Shown piece by piece: positions 5,883 to 7,937 of a DNA stretch of 7,937 nucleotides; position 1 is the stretch's first letter, and each line of letters opens with the position of its first letter. The translations under genes and the position numbers were made by a program. Source of the stretch: Crocinitomix sp. (GTDB lineage: Bacteria > Bacteroidota > Bacteroidia > Flavobacteriales_D > Crocinitomicaceae). Location of the stretch: positions 1-7,937 of the forward strand of contig JADZFJ010000335.1 in NCBI GenBank assembly GCA_020849935.1. Direction: 5' to 3'. The notes under the pieces were generated by a model that did no database searches, was not told where the DNA came from, and saw only the letters and a program-made list of their open reading frames with translations.

Positions 5883-6335
5883 ATGAAACTAATTATAACA
5901 AGCCTCAGCTTAGTGCTTTTAGTTGGCACATTAAACTCATGCAACAAAACAAAAACCAATGCCAACCGAATTGAAGATGGCGAATGGGATGTTACCGAAT
6001 TGTCTGTGGATGGGGTTAACCAAGACGAATTACCGCATCTCTATTTTTCGGATTGCGATGCTTACTCAAGTCCTTGCACAGGCCAATGGGAAAATCACGA
6101 AGGGGGTAAAGGTAATTTCGCTTGGCAATTTAATGATAAAGGAGAAACCTTTGCCATCTCTAACCAATCAGAAGTTACCGGTGAACATGCTAAGGATGAA
6201 GCCATTCTGCAATGTCAAAATTTTAGCGGGAATTATTCTGTTGTCCTAAACGACAAAAAAATGATGGAATTTAAAACCACCACCGCCTTAGGATTTGATG
6301 GAAAAACGGTGATTTTGAAAATGGAGAAGAAATAA
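5883..6335 (+). CDS. Small lipoprotein, last gene of the receptor operon
   Basis: This 150-residue lipoprotein has a signal peptide and lipobox TLNSC giving lipidation at C20. The following residues are NKTKTNAN, with no acidic run, so unlike its neighbour it is predicted to stay on the periplasmic side. The mature part starts GEWDVTELSVDGV (33-45), a pattern common at the start of lipocalin-like beta-barrel folds in Bacteroidota. It continues with SDCDAYSSPCTGQW (56-69, C58 and C65), GNFAWQFNDKGETFAIS (77-93), C111 and a C-terminal strand VILKMEKK. C58/C65 with nearby Asp and His could form a disulphide or a metal site. The gene is 21 bases downstream of the previous lipoprotein and is followed by an intrinsic terminator, marking the operon end. 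I recognise no characterised function; a ligand-binding role with the receptor is inferred from position. Confidence 0.78.
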   Translation: MKLIITSLSLVLLVGTLNSCNKTKTNANRIEDGEWDVTELSVDGVNQDELPHLYFSDCDAYSSPCTGQWENHEGGKGNFAWQFNDKGETFAISNQSEVTGEHAKDEAILQCQNFSGNYSVVLNDKKMMEFKTTTALGFDGKTVILKMEKK

Positions 6336-6370
6336 TTTCTCGGATCTAATTCAAATAAAATTAATTTACT

Positions 6371-6412
6371 AAACCTGCCTTGAATGTCTAACACATTTAA
6401 GGTGGGTTTTTT
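6371..6412 (+). terminator. Intrinsic terminator of the receptor operon
   Basis: A 17-bp stem (6371-6387 with 6393-6409) closes on a 5-base loop (CTAAC). All positions pair, three of them as G-T wobbles. The 3' arm runs into T6 (6407-6412). It lies 35 bases after the last lipoprotein stop codon. On the opposite strand the T-run is much weaker, so it acts mainly rightward. Confidence 0.88.
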
Positions 6413-6559
6413 GTTTATTCTACCATAAATTTGCAAACGAAGTTAAATTCTTCACTATAAAACCTCCTAAATCTAGCATTTCAAAAAAAAATGTGATTAA
6501 TTTTTATTTTGCTGTTTACCTTTAGACATTTCCAACATCTTTAAGTAAAATGATTTGTT

Positions 6560-7090
6560 ATGAGTGAAGGTGAACGCAAAAATGACCTTAAATTACTTTA
6601 TCGAAAGTGGAAAGAATTTAAACGTTATTTAAAATCAATAGGCTGTCCGGATCAAGAGGTGGAAGATGTTTTTCAAGAGGCATTGGTAATTTATTCGAGA
6701 CGACGAGAAGATCCCAATTTTGTTTTGACCGTCGATGCGTTTCATTACGTTAAAAATGTCGGAAAATTTTTGTGGTATAATCAAGCGCGTAAAAGAAAAA
6801 TTGACTTGGTTTTTGATGATTCTTTTGAGGTACCTGAAACATCGAATGAATTTTTAGAAAAGGAAATGAAGCTTCGCAAGGTAGAAAGTGCTTTAGAAAA
6901 ATTAGGCGCTCAATGCAGAAATGTCATCAATAGCTTTTATGGCCTTGGAATGAGTATGCGTGAGATTTCCTTAAAATTTGGATTCCGAAATGAAACAGTT
7001 GCAAAAGCACTGAAATATCGCTGTTTACAAAAAGCGAAAGAATTTGCACTGCAAACCTCCGAACCAAATCAAAACGATCTAAAAGCCTAA
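6560..7090 (+). CDS. ECF-type RNA polymerase sigma factor
   Basis: This 176-residue sigma-70 family protein has the ECF layout. Region 2 spans about residues 12-82: SIGCPDQEVEDVFQEALVIYSRR is the core-binding part and FHYVKNVGKFLWYNQARKRK the -10-binding helix. An acidic linker covers about 83-105. Region 4 spans about 110-162: LGAQCRNVINSFYGLGMSMREISLKFGF, then NETVAKALKYRCLQKAKE, the recognition helix. Full ECF length is present and neither region is broken. It directs polymerase to an unknown regulon. The next gene starts 4 bases after the stop and encodes a membrane protein with an anti-sigma-like N-terminus, so the activity is probably held at the membrane and released by an envelope signal. 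Upstream, TACCTTTA (6517-6524) is a weak -7 candidate, 35 bases before the ATG. No Shine-Dalgarno sequence is visible. Confidence 0.92.
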   Translation: MSEGERKNDLKLLYRKWKEFKRYLKSIGCPDQEVEDVFQEALVIYSRRREDPNFVLTVDAFHYVKNVGKFLWYNQARKRKIDLVFDDSFEVPETSNEFLEKEMKLRKVESALEKLGAQCRNVINSFYGLGMSMREISLKFGFRNETVAKALKYRCLQKAKEFALQTSEPNQNDLKA

Positions 7091-7094
7091 AGAA

Positions 7095-7937
7095 ATGGAA
7101 ACCAATAACACCAAAATTATTGATGCCTACTTGTCTGGCTCAATGTCTGAAACCGATAAAATATCCTTTGAAGAAACCTTAAAAGGCAATGTTGCCCTTC
7201 AACAAGAAGTAGCACTTCAGAAAGACCTCTACGAAGCTGCGAAACGCAATGTCACCAGAGAAGCCGTGCAAAGCACTGCCAAAAAATATCACCTTAACCA
7301 AAAAATTAAGTGGCTGACTGCTGGTGCAGCAATTTTACTTCTTACAACCGCCGTTGTTGCAGGAATCTGGAAATTAGACAAAGAAGAAACAGCACCTGAA
7401 GAAAATAGTACGACCCCGTTAGAAGCAAGTTTTTTGGACACCACCGCTGTTTTGATTAACGACTTGGGCCGTGAAATTTTATTTTGGGAAGGAAAAGATT
7501 CAGTTTATTTATCAAAATCGGGTGTTTTATTGTCTATCCCCGAAGGCGCTTTTCTGAAAGATGGTAATCCGTACACCGGAAAAGCCGTGATTGAATGGCA
7601 AGAAGCGAGGGATGGAGCTACGATCATGCGAAGTGGATTAAGTACAACTTCTAACGGTGAACTTCTTGAAACCCAAGGAATGTTTTCGTTTCGTGCGCAC
7701 GATGAACATGGAAATCTACTCGACTTGGATCCTGAAATTGGGATTTATGTGCAAGTGCCTGTCAACGAAATTAAACCCGGAATGCAATTGTATCAAGGTG
7801 AATTTGCCGAAAACGGCCTAATTAATTGGGTAAATCCGAGTCCTTTGGAAAAAATTCCCGTTCCTGTGCCAATGACCGATCTGAATTTTTATCCAAATGG
7901 TTATGAGGACACACTCGATCAAATAAAATTGAGCGAA
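7095..7937 (+). CDS. Membrane anti-sigma-like protein with large extracytoplasmic domain (runs off right edge)
   Basis: An open frame of 281 codons starts at the ATG at 7095, four bases after the sigma factor stop, and continues to the edge. Residues 1-70 are cytoplasmic: KIIDAYLSGSMSETDKISFEE and the helical stretch after it resemble the short N-terminal helices of Bacteroidota anti-sigma factors. No HxxxCxxC zinc motif is present. A single transmembrane helix lies at about 73-92, preceded by KIKW. The outside part carries VLLSIPEGAFLKDGNPYTGKA (144-164), a SGLSTTSNGELLETQGMFSFRA segment (180-201), DPEIGIYVQVPV, NWVNPSPLEKIPVPVP and DLNFYPNGYEDTL. The IPxGAF strand and the following pattern recall ZU5-like or similar beta-sandwich domains common in large Bacteroidota surface proteins. 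The role inferred from position is inhibiting the upstream sigma factor and sensing an envelope or surface signal. The C-terminus and total size are not visible. Confidence 0.82.
   Translation, partial: METNNTKIIDAYLSGSMSETDKISFEETLKGNVALQQEVALQKDLYEAAKRNVTREAVQSTAKKYHLNQKIKWLTAGAAILLLTTAVVAGIWKLDKEETAPEENSTTPLEASFLDTTAVLINDLGREILFWEGKDSVYLSKSGVLLSIPEGAFLKDGNPYTGKAVIEWQEARDGATIMRSGLSTTSNGELLETQGMFSFRAHDEHGNLLDLDPEIGIYVQVPVNEIKPGMQLYQGEFAENGLINWVNPSPLEKIPVPVPMTDLNFYPNGYEDTLDQIKLSE

Noticed and set aside
5959..6249. Plus-strand open frame of 96 codons overlapping the last lipoprotein
   Set aside because: It is a shifted frame within the lipoprotein gene. The other frame has a signal peptide, a lipobox and operon spacing; this one does not.
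6550..6567. Five-codon upstream frame (ATG at 6550) overlapping the sigma factor start
   Set aside because: It is too short to support, lacks a ribosome binding site and is expected by chance in AT-rich DNA.

Overview
The window looks like chromosomal DNA from a member of the Bacteroidota, probably Flavobacteriales. It is AT-rich. Start codons sit in A-rich contexts without Shine-Dalgarno sequences. A TTTG / TAnnTTTG promoter of the Bacteroidota type precedes the hipBA pair. The proteins also fit: a TonB-dependent receptor with an N-terminal carboxypeptidase-regulatory-like domain, a lipoprotein with an acidic surface-export signal after its lipobox cysteine, and a Bacteroidota-style ECF sigma factor. 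Genus-level placement is not possible from this sequence alone.

Layout. Minus strand, left part: the first 109 codons of a secreted CotH-family protein (1-328, running off the left edge), then a complete hipBA toxin-antitoxin pair (hipA 478-1767, hipB 1767-2126) joined by a one-base TAATG overlap. A 247-bp divergent region (2127-2373) carries a good promoter for hipBA, a cluster of repeated ATnATGATG/GATGT elements that probably serve as HipB operators, and a second family of TTTACAT repeats facing the rightward operon.

Plus strand, centre: a four-gene cell-envelope cassette (2374-6335). It has a small membrane-anchored or exported protein with a His/Cys cluster (HHCxxC) and an RGPP tail, a 784-residue TonB-dependent receptor, a probable surface-exposed lipoprotein (CKKDDD) and a second lipoprotein without that export signal. 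A strong intrinsic terminator at 6371-6412 closes it. The gene set suggests outer-membrane uptake of a transition metal (zinc or copper) or a metal complex. This is inferred from motifs and context and is not proven. The 225-bp gap between the first two genes holds two neighbouring inverted repeats and an 18-bp direct repeat, the least explained non-coding DNA in the window.

Plus strand, right end: an ECF sigma factor (6560-7090) and, four bases later, a single-pass membrane protein (7095 to beyond the right edge) with an anti-sigma-like cytoplasmic N-terminus and a large extracytoplasmic part containing an IPxGAF-type domain. The two probably form a sigma/anti-sigma signalling pair. No tRNA, rRNA, CRISPR array or insertion sequence was seen, and no gene-free stretch exceeds 300 bp.
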